Shown here piece by piece: positions 45,569 to 55,800 of a DNA stretch of 64,000 nucleotides. Source of the DNA: Coriobacteriaceae bacterium (lineage in GTDB: Bacteria > Actinomycetota > Coriobacteriia > Coriobacteriales > Coriobacteriaceae); NCBI GenBank assembly GCA_902399975.1, contig CABOHA010000001.1:521397-585396 (forward strand), given 5' to 3'. The position numbers were made by a program, and so were the translations under genes. The notes under the pieces are model-generated. The model had not been told where the DNA came from. It did not search any database and worked only from the letters and a program-made list of their open reading frames with translations. Within the stretch, counting starts at the first letter, position 1. Every line of letters begins with the position of its first letter.

Positions 45569-46669
45569 CTACTTAAGTGCGCCGGTCACCGTGCCGCCGC
45601 CCAAGACGACATCGCCACGGTAGATGACGACGGCCTGGCCGGGGGCGATAGCTCGCTGCGGCTCGTCAAAAGTCAGCAGCATTTGCCCATCGGTGCCACG
45701 CGTGAGGGTGGCCGTCTGATCCTTTTGGCGGTAGCGGTACTTGGCGCCCACGCGAATGCCGCCGGCGTCGAGCTCGGCCTCCATGCGTTCGGCCGGGGCG
45801 CTCCAGATCCAGTCGTTGGCCGTGAGCGCGGTGGCCGTCAGGTCCTCTGCCTCACCCAGATGTACGGTGTTGTCGGTGGTATCGACACCCGTTACGTACA
45901 CGGGATGCGCCATCGCGACGCCCAGACCCTTGCGCTGACCGATGGTGTAGCGCAGCGCGCCGTTATGGCGTCCGACCACGCTGCCGTCGCGCCATACGAT
46001 GTCGCCCGGCTCGACGGCATGTCCGCAGCGGCGCTCGATATAGCCCGCGTAGTCGCCGTCCGGGATAAAACAGATATCCTCGCTTTCGGCCTTCTTGGCG
46101 TTGGTAAAGCCCTGCTCGGCGGCTATGCGGCGCACGTCGCGCTCTTTGTCTAGGCCTGCCAGCGGAAAGATCGTGTGTGCCAGGCGTTCCTGCGTAAGCG
46201 AATACAAAAAGTAACTCTGGTCCTTTTTGGGATCTTCGCCGCGATGTAGCTGCCAGGTGCCGTCTGCCGCCTGGCTTGTTTTGGCGTAATGTCCCGTTGC
46301 GATGTAGTCGCAGCCCATGTCCAGCGCCGCATCGAGCAGCGCGCCAAACTTAATGTGGCGGTTGCAGATAATGCACGGATTGGGCGTCAGCCCCTCCTGG
46401 TAGGCGTTCACAAAGAGCTCGATAACGCTGTGGTCGAAGGTCTGCTGCAGGTCGAGCGCATGGTGCGGAATGCCTAGGCGCTCGGCGACGGCCTTCGCGT
46501 CGGCGATGTCGCGGTCGACCTTACTCATGCCCGTGACGGGATCGGGTGCGGGGCAGGTGAGGCGCATGGTGGCACCGACACATTCGTAACCCTGACTTTT
46601 GAGCAGATACGCGGTCACGCTGGAATCGACGCCGCCGCTCATGGCGACGAGCACGCGCTTATTGTGCAT
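45569..46669 (-). CDS. mnmA: tRNA 2-thiouridylase MnmA
   Basis: The 366-residue enzyme has the PP-loop SGGVDSS at residues 11-17 and the two catalytic cysteines, Cys102 (NPCIICN) and Cys200 (SEDICFI). The C-terminal beta-barrel expected of MnmA follows (GQRKGLGVA onward). It adds sulfur to U34 of Lys, Glu and Gln tRNAs using ATP. Its 3' end is convergent with the HipA-like gene 8 bp away. The sulfur would come ultimately from cysteine, and cysK lies next on the same strand, although a terminator separates them. Confidence 0.97.
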   Translation of the reverse strand: MHNKRVLVAMSGGVDSSVTAYLLKSQGYECVGATMRLTCPAPDPVTGMSKVDRDIADAKAVAERLGIPHHALDLQQTFDHSVIELFVNAYQEGLTPNPCIICNRHIKFGALLDAALDMGCDYIATGHYAKTSQAADGTWQLHRGEDPKKDQSYFLYSLTQERLAHTIFPLAGLDKERDVRRIAAEQGFTNAKKAESEDICFIPDGDYAGYIERRCGHAVEPGDIVWRDGSVVGRHNGALRYTIGQRKGLGVAMAHPVYVTGVDTTDNTVHLGEAEDLTATALTANDWIWSAPAERMEAELDAGGIRVGAKYRYRQKDQTATLTRGTDGQMLLTFDEPQRAIAPGQAVVIYRGDVVLGGGTVTGALK

Positions 46670-46696
46670 GGGGAGGTTCTCCTTGGTGGCATGTGG

Positions 46697-46737
46697 CCAA
46701 AAAAGAAAAGCGGCGCGGGAGGCTGGTTCCGCGCCGC
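46697..46737 (-). terminator. Terminator of cysK
   Basis: GCGGCGCGG pairs with CCGCGCCGC; read on the minus strand the stem is followed by TTTTCTTTTTT. It lies between cysK and mnmA. Confidence 0.88.
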
Positions 46738-46850
46738 AGACATTGTAGCAAGTTCGGGCGTCGTGTGGGACACCCTAACGAGATGGGCTCAGGCTGCCAG
46801 AAGAGAGGGAAGAACGGCGTGCCTTGGGCCTATCGACAAGTGACGGGCCC

Positions 46851-47789
46851 TTAGTCCTGGAAGAGCGCCGTGGACAGGTAGCGCTCGCCGGTGTCGGCGA
46901 GCAGCGCCACGATGGTCTTGCCCTCGTTCTCGGGGCGCTTGGCCAGCTGCAGTGCGGCCCACACGGCGGCACCGGACGAAATGCCCACGAGCACGCCCTC
47001 CTTGTGGCCCACGGCGCGGCCGGTGGCAAAGGCGTCCTCGTTCTCGACGGGGATGATCTCGTCGTAGACCTGGGTGTCGAGGACGTCGGGCACAAAGCCG
47101 GCGCCGATACCCTGGATCTTGTGCGGGCCTGCCTGGCCCTTGGAGAGCACCGGGGAGGTGGCGGGCTCGACGGCGACGACCTTAATCTCGGGGTTCTGCT
47201 CCTTGAGGAACTCGCCCACGCCGGTCACGGTGCCGCCGGTGCCAACGCCGGCGACGAAGATGTCGACCTTGCCGTCGGTGTCGTCCCAGATCTCGGGGCC
47301 AGTCGTGGCCTTGTGAATGGCCGGGTTCGCGGGGTTCACAAACTGGCCGGCGATGATGCTGTTGGGAGTCTCCTTCTGCAGCTCCTCCGCCTTGGCGATA
47401 GCGCCCTTCATGCCCTTGGAGCCGTCGGTGAGCACGAGCTGCGCACCGTATGCCTGCATCAGCTTGCGGCGCTCGACGGACATGGTCTCGGGCATAGTGA
47501 TGATCACCTTGTAGCCGCGGGCCGCCGCCACCGAGGCGATGCCGACGCCGGTGTTGCCGCTCGTGGGCTCGATGATGGTGTAGTCGCCACCGCGCACGAG
47601 CTTGCCGGCCTTCTCGGCCTCGTCAATCATGTTCTTGGCGACGCGGTCTTTGACGGACCCGGCGGGGTTGAAGTATTCCAATTTGACGAGCACACGGGCC
47701 TTGAGGTCCTCGTCGGCCTCAAAGTGGGTGAGTTCCAGAAGCGGGGTGTGGCCGATAAGCTGATCGATGGACGTGTAAACCTTGCTCAT
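46851..47789 (-). CDS. cysK: Cysteine synthase (O-acetylserine sulfhydrylase)
   Basis: The 312-residue PLP enzyme has the lysine that holds the cofactor, Lys47, in NPAGSVKDR. Also present are the substrate loop EPTSGNTG near residue 74, the phosphate-binding GVGTGGT near 180 and GISSGA near 269. It makes cysteine from O-acetylserine and sulfide. It is transcribed divergently from an Rrf2-family regulator; the 253 bp between them contains a nested palindrome right at its predicted transcription start. Confidence 0.96.
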   Translation of the reverse strand: MSKVYTSIDQLIGHTPLLELTHFEADEDLKARVLVKLEYFNPAGSVKDRVAKNMIDEAEKAGKLVRGGDYTIIEPTSGNTGVGIASVAAARGYKVIITMPETMSVERRKLMQAYGAQLVLTDGSKGMKGAIAKAEELQKETPNSIIAGQFVNPANPAIHKATTGPEIWDDTDGKVDIFVAGVGTGGTVTGVGEFLKEQNPEIKVVAVEPATSPVLSKGQAGPHKIQGIGAGFVPDVLDTQVYDEIIPVENEDAFATGRAVGHKEGVLVGISSGAAVWAALQLAKRPENEGKTIVALLADTGERYLSTALFQD

Positions 47790-47846
47790 GGTGAACCTCC
47801 AAAGTGTTCAAGTTGCTGGATGCCGTGTGGTTTCACGGTGCGTATG

Positions 47847-47888
47847 GCAGCTAAACCCATAAACCTTATAGGTTGTTCGTTTAGCTGC
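47847..47888. promoter_or_regulatory. Nested palindromic operator between cysK and the Rrf2 regulator
   Basis: Outer arms GCAGCTAAAC (47847-47856) and GTTTAGCTGC (47879-47888) enclose an inner AACC/GGTT palindrome (47862-47874). It sits directly downstream of the cysK -10 element, a position suited to repression. The divergent Rrf2 protein is the likely binder. Confidence 0.65.
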
Positions 47889-47896
47889 TGGCAAGC

Positions 47897-47925
47897 ATAG
47901 TAGACAGTAAAGCCTAGTAACGCAA
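47897..47925 (-). promoter_or_regulatory. cysK promoter
   Basis: On the minus strand, -35 TTGCGT (47920-47925) and -10 TACTAT (47897-47902) are 17 bp apart. The -35 is identical to that of the tRNA promoter at 2992. Confidence 0.7.
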
Positions 47926-48042
47926 TAGGAAATAGAAGATTATTGCAAGTCGATTAACCATCTTGACCGGAACGGGTATTTTCAAAGCCAATTTTTCGGC
48001 TAGAATTTCAACGGACTAAAAGACCGAAAGGCAGCACTAGAT

Positions 48043-48471
48043 ATGTTGGTTTCCACTAAGGGCAGGTACGCCCTGCGCGTTATGGTTGACCTGGCCGAGC
48101 ACCAGGCGGCCGGTCGCATCCCGCTCAAAGAGATTGCGGCGCGACAGGGGATTTCCGAGAAATATCTCGAGAACATCTTGGCTACGCTCGTGCGCGCCAA
48201 CATGCTCTCGGGCATGCGCGGCAAGGGTGGCGGCTATGTGCTCACGCGCCCGCCCGAGCAGTACACGGTGGGCGAAATCTTGCGCCTGACCGAGGGCAGT
48301 CTGGCGCCGGTCGCCTGCCTGGATGGCGACTGCAAGGGTTGCTCGCGATCTGATAAGTGTCCCACGCTCGACGTGTGGAAGAACCTGGACAAGCTCATCA
48401 ACGATTACCTCGACGGCGTGACGCTCGACCAGCTCGTCGCCCCCAACGAAGGCTACGACTACATCATCTAA
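48043..48471 (+). CDS. Rrf2-family transcriptional regulator (CymR/IscR-like)
   Basis: The 142-residue protein opens with the Rrf2 winged helix (MLVSTKGRYALRVMVDLA), has the recognition region GISEKYLENIL near residues 37-47 and a GKGGGYVL wing. Four cysteines (92, 97, 100, 106) stand where IscR binds its Fe-S cluster; CymR of Bacillus lacks such a set. It may sense Fe-S status or cysteine availability. Position opposite cysK argues for control of sulfur metabolism, with the 47847-47888 palindrome as its probable site. No isc/suf gene is adjacent. Confidence 0.9.
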   Translation: MLVSTKGRYALRVMVDLAEHQAAGRIPLKEIAARQGISEKYLENILATLVRANMLSGMRGKGGGYVLTRPPEQYTVGEILRLTEGSLAPVACLDGDCKGCSRSDKCPTLDVWKNLDKLINDYLDGVTLDQLVAPNEGYDYII

Positions 48472-48540
48472 CCCCACTTGCCATGTGGGGGCAGGGTGGG
48501 AATGGTAGATTTTCTTGCCCTTTGAGACTTGGCAAATTAG

Positions 48541-48571
48541 AAGGCCGCCCATTTTGCGATGGGCGGCCTTT
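48541..48571. terminator. Bidirectional terminator
   Basis: AAGGCCGCCCAT pairs with ATGGGCGGCCTT around TTTGCG. It is shared by the Rrf2 gene and the convergent membrane protein gene; T-runs are short. Confidence 0.7.
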
Positions 48572-48606
48572 GATTTGGTCCGATGCGTTTGTGCGTCGGG
48601 GGCGTT

Positions 48607-48972
48607 CTACTCTTCGGCAATACTATCGAGGATACTGCGCATGATGGACACTAGGATGCTGCCCATAAAGGCCGAGCCAAAGCCGGCGATGGAGATGCCG
48701 ACGCCCAACAGGTTGACCGACAGGTAGCTGGCGAGCTCCAGCATAAAGCTGTTGAGCACGAGCTGGAAAATGCCGAGCGTAATGATCGTGAGCGGCAGCG
48801 AGATGACCGTGAGGAACGGTTTGACGAACGAATCGACGATGTTGAGGAACAGCCCCACAAAGGCAAAGCAGACCCAGGCCTCGGCAAAGCCGAAGGGTTG
48901 GATGCCGGGGACGAGGAACGTGGCGATCGCGATGGCGATCGAGGTGAAGAGCCAGTTAAGCATAAAGCGCAT
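48607..48972 (-). CDS. Phage holin family (PF04020-type) membrane protein
   Basis: The 121-residue protein is nearly all membrane, with four hydrophobic segments. The SFVKPFLTVISLPLTIITLGIF stretch at residues 48-69 is characteristic of the actinobacterial four-helix 'holin 4 superfamily'. Despite the name, most members are chromosomal and of unknown function. No lysis genes are near. It is monocistronic. Confidence 0.88.
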   Translation of the reverse strand: MRFMLNWLFTSIAIAIATFLVPGIQPFGFAEAWVCFAFVGLFLNIVDSFVKPFLTVISLPLTIITLGIFQLVLNSFMLELASYLSVNLLGVGISIAGFGSAFMGSILVSIMRSILDSIAEE

Positions 48973-49296
48973 GGCGTGAATCCTTTCTTGCGCCGGGGTT
49001 GCTGGCGTCGCGTGAAGCGGCTTGCGGTGGCGACTTGGATGGTTGCGCGGGCACGCCGCGGTGTTTGGACGCCCATTGTCTCAAATATTCGTGGAGCTTA
49101 CGTGCACATTCGGTTTCTAAACGGCGTTCGTCCTGAAAAACGCGCCGCTGACAGAGAGTCTTGTCGCTTTAGTTTGGTGGTGTGCTACACTGCTACGGGC
49201 AAAAGCCACAGGCGTTGCCCTATTGCATAGAACGGGCGAACGATGCCCGATGTTAGTATCAACTTCGATGCCTTTTGGCGGGTTTGGCGGTGATCG
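48973..49296. other. Intergenic region between divergent genes
   Basis: No gene, tRNA or clear regulatory site was found in this 324-bp stretch. It separates the minus-strand holin-family gene from the yerC-like gene and must carry both promoters. Confidence 0.5.
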
Positions 49297-49596
49297 ATGA
49301 ATATCGAGAACATGTTTGACAAGCCTGATGTCAAGCAGCTGGTCCACGCATTTAGCCTCTTGGACGACGAGAAAGATATCCAAGCGTTTTTGACCGATAT
49401 CTGCACGCCGCGCGAGATTTGCGATCTATCGCAGCGTCTGCAGGTCGCGCGTTATCTGGATGAGGGCGAGCCCTATGTTGAGGTTCAGGCCCGCACGGGC
49501 GCTTCGTCCACCACGGTGAGTCGTGTTTCCAAGGCGCTCAACGGCGAGTACGGTGGCTATCGCAAGATCCTCATCAAGCTGGAGGATGGCGAGTAG
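49297..49596 (+). CDS. YerC/YecD-type TrpR-related regulator
   Basis: The 99-residue helical protein belongs to the Trp-repressor superfamily. It has DLSQRLQVARYLDEGEPYVEVQARTGASSTTVSRVSKAL near residues 43-81, a helix-turn-helix close to that of TrpR but in the YerC subgroup found in Firmicutes and Actinobacteria. Target genes are unknown; no tryptophan gene is nearby. It is followed by a terminator and then addB. Confidence 0.92.
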   Translation: MNIENMFDKPDVKQLVHAFSLLDDEKDIQAFLTDICTPREICDLSQRLQVARYLDEGEPYVEVQARTGASSTTVSRVSKALNGEYGGYRKILIKLEDGE

Positions 49597-49623
49597 GCCA
49601 ACGGCAACAAACGAATTGCGCAG

Positions 49624-49649
49624 AACCGTCCCTTCGGGGGCGGTTTTTT
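49624..49649 (+). terminator. Terminator after the yerC-like gene
   Basis: AACCGTCCC and GGGGCGGTT pair across a TTCG tetraloop and are followed by a T-run. Confidence 0.92.
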
Positions 49650-49753
49650 GATCCCTTGGGGACGGAGGAAATCTGTTGGCGTGGGGCAAATCTGTCCGCG
49701 TGGGCGGGTAGGATGGATGCATCGATTATTGCGAACGGTTTGAGTGGAGGACC

Positions 49754-52700
49754 ATGCCTGTTCGAATCTATACCACCAATACCGGTACGGACTTGAGCGA
49801 TGCCGAGGTGGCGTTGCTCGCCGACCTGGTCGCCCGCCACGGGCGTGCCGTTTTGCTGGTGCCTACGTTTGCCGAGCTCGATCTGTGCCGTCATGATGCG
49901 GCGGAAGCTGGGATTTCACTGGGTATCGATTACAAGACCCCTTCGTCGTGGCTCCGTTCGCTGTGGGAGCTTATGGGCGATGGCCGCAGCTTTGTGGATA
50001 ACCTTCAGCGCCAGATGCTGTTCTCGGACATGATCGACCGCCGCGACGACGCTGCTCTGCAGCCGCTCTCGCGCAGCCAGGGCACGGTGCGCATGCTTGC
50101 GCGTATGGCCCGCGATGTGTTGCCGGGCGTGGCGGGGGCGGGCGACGAACGCTGCCGCGGCGACGTTTGCCAGCCAAAGCCCAAAAGCGACGCCGAGGCC
50201 CGTGTGTTCGAGCTTCTGTGCGCCTATGCGAGCGGTTTGGACCGCCGAGGCATGGTCGAGCCTTGCGAGGCGGCTGGCATGATGGCCGGTGCCCTGGCCG
50301 ATAGCCTGCCGGGGTGCACCCGTGCCGTTTGCGTGCGCGGCGTCACGTCATTTACGTATAGCCTGCTCGAGCTGCTGTCCGCCGTGGCAAACAACGGGGG
50401 AGAGGTTGTCGTGCTGCTCGCCCGCGAGCAAGCGGCGATGCGTGAGGAGCTGGCCACGGCCCTTGATGCCTGCGGCGTGCTGTTTGAGGTTGCACCGCTG
50501 GATGAGGATGCCGGCGCTCCCGCGACTGCTCCAAAGTCCGTCGCACGTCCTGCCTTTGTGGAAGTCGCCGGGCCCCACGCCCGTGCCCGTGTCTATGCGG
50601 ACGTCATCGATAAGATGGTGAAAGCGCACGAGGAGTCCAAGGTCAACGATGCCGCCTCCGCACCCGCCGATCCCGTGCGCGTGCTCGTGGTGTCCGCCCG
50701 GGCGCCCCAGCTGTTCGGCGAACTCGCTGCCCGTTTGGCGGCGCGTCACATTGCGGCCGAGACGACTGAGTTCACGGCGTTTTCCCAGTCCATCGCAGGT
50801 AGGCAGTTTACGGCGCTCGCCAACCTGATCGAGCGTATGAAGGCCGCCGACGAGGGCACCGCCTCCAAGACCGAGTGGTGGCCCGCCCCGGAGCTTACTG
50901 ACTGGATCTACAGTCCGCTTTCAGGCGCCGATGCCGCCAGCGCGCGAACCTTCGATAAGAACATGCGACTGTCGCGCAGCAAGACCACTGCGGGCGTCAA
51001 GAGCCTGCTGCAGAGCGTGCAGGGCCAGGTGAGGGGCGCGCGCAAGGCGGCGAGCGACGAGAACTGGTTTAAGAACGTGCCGTGCGTGGTCTCGGACGTG
51101 TTCCAGGCGCTGTGGCGCGACAAGCCCGTGACGGCGCTCAAGGCCATGCTTGCCGTTGCCGAGGCACTGCCCGATCGCGCGCTTGGTGGTCTCGACGGTC
51201 AGGCCCGTCGCCAGGCGGAGGTGGCCCTGCTGCGCCACGCGATCGACATCCTTATGAACGATGCTCGCGCGCTCGACGTGTCGCAGGCCGCGACCGTGCC
51301 CGTGCTCGATGGCATTCGCACCAAGGTGGACAAGCGTAGCACCGCCTACGATTACGAGACCTACGAGGTTGACCGTGCGCCACGTGCCCAGGTTCGCTTT
51401 ACTTCGCTTGCCGATGCGGCGGCCCTGCGCCCCGGTAGCTATGATGCCGTCCTGTTTGCCGATGTCGATCTGGACAGCTATCCGCTCTCGCATGAGGAGG
51501 GTCCGCTGGCCACGCTGACGGCGAGCCTTGGTCGCGAGGGCGTGACGCTTGAGCCCGCGGCCTTGCTGCGCGTGCGCTTTGGCCACGCGATGCAGGCGGC
51601 GCGCGGCCCGCTTGCGCTCGCCCGCGTGACGCACGATCGCCAGGCGCGCGAGTGCTATCCGGCTGCCGTGTGGACCGAGTTGCGGGCGCATGCCGAGGCC
51701 GCTGATGCTGCTAAGCCCACGCGCGTGGGCGAGGGCGATATCGTAAGGGACTTCGATCCCGCGGCAGGCGAAGGCCTCAAGCGCGAGCGCGTGACCTGTG
51801 AAGCCCCTCAGCATCTGAGTGCCGAGGCCGTGCCATATCTGGTCCTGCGCCGTCGCGATGGCGAGGGCGAGGACGCGCCGCTCGTGCCGCGCCTGACGTC
51901 CGCCTCGCAGATCGAGGCCTATTCCACCTGCCCGCTATGCTGGTTCGTGTCGTATCGCGTCAAGCCCCAGTCCATCGACGCGGGCTTTGGGAACATGGAG
52001 AAGGGCAACTTTGTTCACGACGTGCTGGAACACCTGCACGCCCGTCTGCCCCAGGAGGGCATGGAACGCGTGACGCCCGAGAACCTGCCACGTGCTCAGG
52101 AGCTGCTGCGCGAGGTCTTTGACGAGACCTTGGCCGAACATGCCTCCAAGCGTGGCAACGAGGGCCCGCTTGTGCCGCTCTCTCCGGTAGAGGAGCGGCA
52201 GGTGGCCGAGATTTTGCCGCAGCTGGAGGGCGTGCTTGCCTATGAAGCCGAGGCGCTGACCCCCTTTGCTCCGCGCTACCTGGAGTTTGCCTTTAACGAT
52301 CTTAACGTTGAGTATGCCGGCTGGCCGCTCGGCGGGCGCATCGACCGTGTGGACGTGGATGCCGAGAAACGCGCCGTGGTGATCGACTATAAGCACCGCA
52401 CGGGCGTTGAGGAGTTTAAACTCGCCGACCCTACGGTGCGCGACGAGGAATCGGGTGAGGCCGCCATCGACGACCCGCGGTGGCTACCGCCACATACCCA
52501 AACGCTCATCTACGCCCAGGCCATGCGCCGGGCGCTGGATCTGGATACCCGTGCGGCGCTCTATTTTTCGACCAAGGGCGGCAAACCGGCGCTGCGAGGC
52601 GCCGCGAGTGCCGAGCTGCTCGAGGAGGAACGTGGTGACGGCCGCATTCCGGGGCTTAAGAAGGGTTTTCCCGGCGAGGGCGGCAACATGGACTTCGATG

Positions 52701-52852
52701 CCCTGCTCGACCGCGTGGAGGCCGGTATCGCCGAGCGCCTGCATGAGCTCGAGGCGGGCGACGTCGCCGCTGTCGACCCGGCGTCGACGCAGGCCGCGCA
52801 TGCGCGCTGCTCGTATAACCATGAAGGAACGTTTGTAAGGAGGGACGTGTAG
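49754..52852 (+). CDS. addB: AddB/RexB-like subunit of a double-strand break helicase-nuclease
   Basis: The 1032-residue protein lacks a recognisable Walker A but ends in a PD-(D/E)XK (Cas4/RecB-type) nuclease domain: SASQIEAYSTCPLCWF near 718, GNFVHDVLEHLH near 754 and VVIDYKHRTG near 875. It pairs with the helicase-nuclease encoded 3 bp downstream. The complex resects double-strand breaks for recombination. The four-Cys Fe-S cluster of Bacillus AddB is not obvious: CPLC and one late Cys (RCSYN) are visible, so the cluster may be missing or altered. Confidence 0.88.
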   Translation: MPVRIYTTNTGTDLSDAEVALLADLVARHGRAVLLVPTFAELDLCRHDAAEAGISLGIDYKTPSSWLRSLWELMGDGRSFVDNLQRQMLFSDMIDRRDDAALQPLSRSQGTVRMLARMARDVLPGVAGAGDERCRGDVCQPKPKSDAEARVFELLCAYASGLDRRGMVEPCEAAGMMAGALADSLPGCTRAVCVRGVTSFTYSLLELLSAVANNGGEVVVLLAREQAAMREELATALDACGVLFEVAPLDEDAGAPATAPKSVARPAFVEVAGPHARARVYADVIDKMVKAHEESKVNDAASAPADPVRVLVVSARAPQLFGELAARLAARHIAAETTEFTAFSQSIAGRQFTALANLIERMKAADEGTASKTEWWPAPELTDWIYSPLSGADAASARTFDKNMRLSRSKTTAGVKSLLQSVQGQVRGARKAASDENWFKNVPCVVSDVFQALWRDKPVTALKAMLAVAEALPDRALGGLDGQARRQAEVALLRHAIDILMNDARALDVSQAATVPVLDGIRTKVDKRSTAYDYETYEVDRAPRAQVRFTSLADAAALRPGSYDAVLFADVDLDSYPLSHEEGPLATLTASLGREGVTLEPAALLRVRFGHAMQAARGPLALARVTHDRQARECYPAAVWTELRAHAEAADAAKPTRVGEGDIVRDFDPAAGEGLKRERVTCEAPQHLSAEAVPYLVLRRRDGEGEDAPLVPRLTSASQIEAYSTCPLCWFVSYRVKPQSIDAGFGNMEKGNFVHDVLEHLHARLPQEGMERVTPENLPRAQELLREVFDETLAEHASKRGNEGPLVPLSPVEERQVAEILPQLEGVLAYEAEALTPFAPRYLEFAFNDLNVEYAGWPLGGRIDRVDVDAEKRAVVIDYKHRTGVEEFKLADPTVRDEESGEAAIDDPRWLPPHTQTLIYAQAMRRALDLDTRAALYFSTKGGKPALRGAASAELLEEERGDGRIPGLKKGFPGEGGNMDFDALLDRVEAGIAERLHELEAGDVAAVDPASTQAAHARCSYNHEGTFVRRDV

Positions 52853-52855
52853 ACC

Positions 52856-55800
52856 ATGGATCTTTCGACCTTGATGCCGCAACAGCTGCAGATCGTCAAG
52901 ACGCTCGACCGTCCGCTGTTTGTCTCGGCGGGCGCCGGTTCGGGCAAGACCTTTACCCTCACGCGCCGCATCGTCTACGCGCTCTCGCCCGAATCCGGTC
53001 CGTTCGTTGAGCATCTGGACCAGGTGCTCGCCATCACCTTTACCAAAGATGCCGCGGCCGAGATTCGCGACCGCGTGCGCCGTGCGCTTATCGACGAGGG
53101 CATGGACGAGGAAGCACTGACCGTCGACGACGCGTGGATCTCGACCATTCACGGCATGTGCTCGCGTATCCTGCGCGCACACGCGTTGGAGCTGGGCATC
53201 GATCCCGAGTTCACGGTGCTCACCGATACCGACGAGCTCATGGATCAGGCTGTTGAGCATGTGTTGGGTCGCGCGACGGCGCCCGATGCCGCCCCCGAGC
53301 TCGCGGCATCGCTCAAGGCCCTCTACGCCTGGTATCCCATGGCGGGCGAGGGCGGTCCCTTTGGCGCCGGCACGACCGTCAAAGGCCTGGTGCGCGATCT
53401 GTTGGAGCTATCGAGCCAGCTGCCGGGCGGTATGGACGACGTGTGCGTGGCGCGCGGCCAGGCCGATACCTCGGCACTCGCCGATGCCTATCGCGCGGCG
53501 TTGGGCGCAAGCAAGGCCGCGACCGAGAAGGCACAGACGGCGCTCGATGCCATCGACGCGTTCGAGGCGAGCGGCAAGACCATGACCGATGCGGCGCGAC
53601 TCATGATGTCGTGTACCATGCCTCGGGCGAGTAAGGCATTCCCTAAGGAGCAGGTGGAGCTGCTCAAGGCCGAGGCGGCCGATGCGTTTATCAATATCGT
53701 GCTTGCCTGCGGCGGCCCGGCGCTCGATGCGCTGGTGGGCCTGGCTCGCTCCGTCGAGGCCGAGTATCGCGCACTCAAGGCCGAGCAGTCCGCCCTCGAT
53801 AACAACGACCTGCTGCGCATGGCCTATGAGGCGCTGCGCGATTACCCGGCCATTCGCGCCGCGTACGAGGGCCGCTTTAAGATGGTTATGATCGACGAGT
53901 TCCAGGACACCGACCAGATGCAGGTCGACCTGATCCGTTACCTGACCGGCGCGGGTGAGCGTGCGCTGTGTACCGTGGGCGATGCGCAGCAGTCCATCTA
54001 TCGCTTTCGTGGGGCAGAGGTCGAGGTGTTCCGTCGCCAGGAGCGCAAGGTGGGCTCCTCTGCTGCGCCCGAGACCTCCGTCGCATCCGATGCCCCTGCC
54101 GGCGAGCTCGTCAAGCTCGTGCGCAACTTCCGCAGCCACGACGAGGTGCTGCGCTATGTGGCACGCGTCTTTGACGGCGATACCGGTGGTTTGATGCAGG
54201 GGTTCTTGGATCTTGAGCCGAGTGACGATCGCGAGGACAAGCTCGAGGCAAAGGCTTCGCGCCGCCAGGCGCTGCTCGTTGCCGGCGGCAGCACCCAGGA
54301 GCGAACGCAGGCGAAAGCTCGTGCGATTGCGGAGCGGTTCCAAGCGCTCGTTAAAGTGGGCCAGCCCCAGGGCGGCATGGTGCTGCTACTGGGCCGCATG
54401 ACCAACGCCGACGTCTACGCCCAGGCCTTCCGCGACCAGGGGCTCGACTGCGTGATCGCAGGCGGTTCGGTCTTTGCCCAGGCTGCCGAGGTCCAAACGG
54501 TGCGTGCCCTGGTGTGCGCGCTTGCTAACCCGGCCGATACGGCGCAGGGTCTTATGCCGCTGCTGGCCTCACCGATGTTTGCGCTCGGCGCTCAGGAATT
54601 CCTGGCGCTGGCGACCAAGCTGGACGAGCAGACGGGGGAGACGTCGCGCCGCAACATCGATGCGGGCATCATGAGCGATTCCGATGTGCCCGGCTTGCAG
54701 GGCTTGCCACTGGTGACGCGCGCCCGCGAGGTGCTGCGCTATGCGCTGCGCCGCGTGGGACGTGATTCGTTCGCCAACATCGCGCGCGACGTGGTCAATG
54801 CTTCCGGCTGGTTCGTGCGACTGGCGAAGCGCGGCCCCGAGGGCAAGGCCATTGCCGCCAACGTGCTCAAGGCGCTCGATGCTGTGGTTGAGGCCGAGGC
54901 CGAGTTCGGTAACTCGCCGCGCTCCATTGCGCTGGCCTTTGACCGCTTCCTGGCGGGCAAGGAAGCCCCGGGCGCGCTCAACGAGGAGGGTGACGGCGCG
55001 GTACGCATCATGACCGTGCATGCATCCAAGGGTCTGGAGTATCCGGTCGTCGCGGTGTCCGAGTGTTTTGGCGTGCGCAAATCGTCCGGTGCGGCACAGA
55101 TGGGCCGCGTCGACGGTGGGGTGCAAGTCGTGGCGCTGCCGGCTCGTTTTGATGGCGTTAAGCTTGCCGATGGGACCTTCGTGAAGGGCGATGACGTCAA
55201 AAAGCAGTTTGAACACGCGTTTAAGGGCAAGGGCACGTCACTGTGGTTGCCGCCAGAGCTCATGGAGGATGTCTGCGCGACGGGTTCTCCCGCCGAGGCA
55301 TTTGCTCGCCTGCGCAACGACGACCTGCAGCTTTCGCTCGAGGAGCGGGCTCGTTTGCTCTATGTCGCCATGACGCGAGCGCGAGAGCTGGTGATCTTGG
55401 CGATGGATGCCGGCGTGAGCCGCGGCAAGCTGTGCGCGCCGACCTTCGACGTCGAGACCGATCTGACCTACGACGTGCTGCGCCGTATTCTGCCGACGGA
55501 CGGCCTGGACATGCCACAGCTCGATGCCGACCGCCTGGTGTTCGACAGCTCCCAGCCGGGCGACTACGAGCTCATCTCGCTCGCGGACTTTACGTTTGGC
55601 GAGCAGGCGTTTGAGGCCAACGCTTCACTGGATGCCGAGGGTAGGCTCGTTCGCGGTGATGCGGAGGCGGAGGGTGCCGATGCTGCCGCCGATCGCCCGG
55701 TCGCGCCCGGCCCCGCCGACCCGTCGCCCGATTCGTTTGAACTCGTATATCCCCAGGCGGCGGGCGTGCGCATGGGCACGTGTCCGTTCCCGGCGCGTGA

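Noticed and set aside
48607..48972. Prophage remnant suggested by the holin-family protein
   Set aside because: This family is mostly chromosomal and no other phage gene is nearby.
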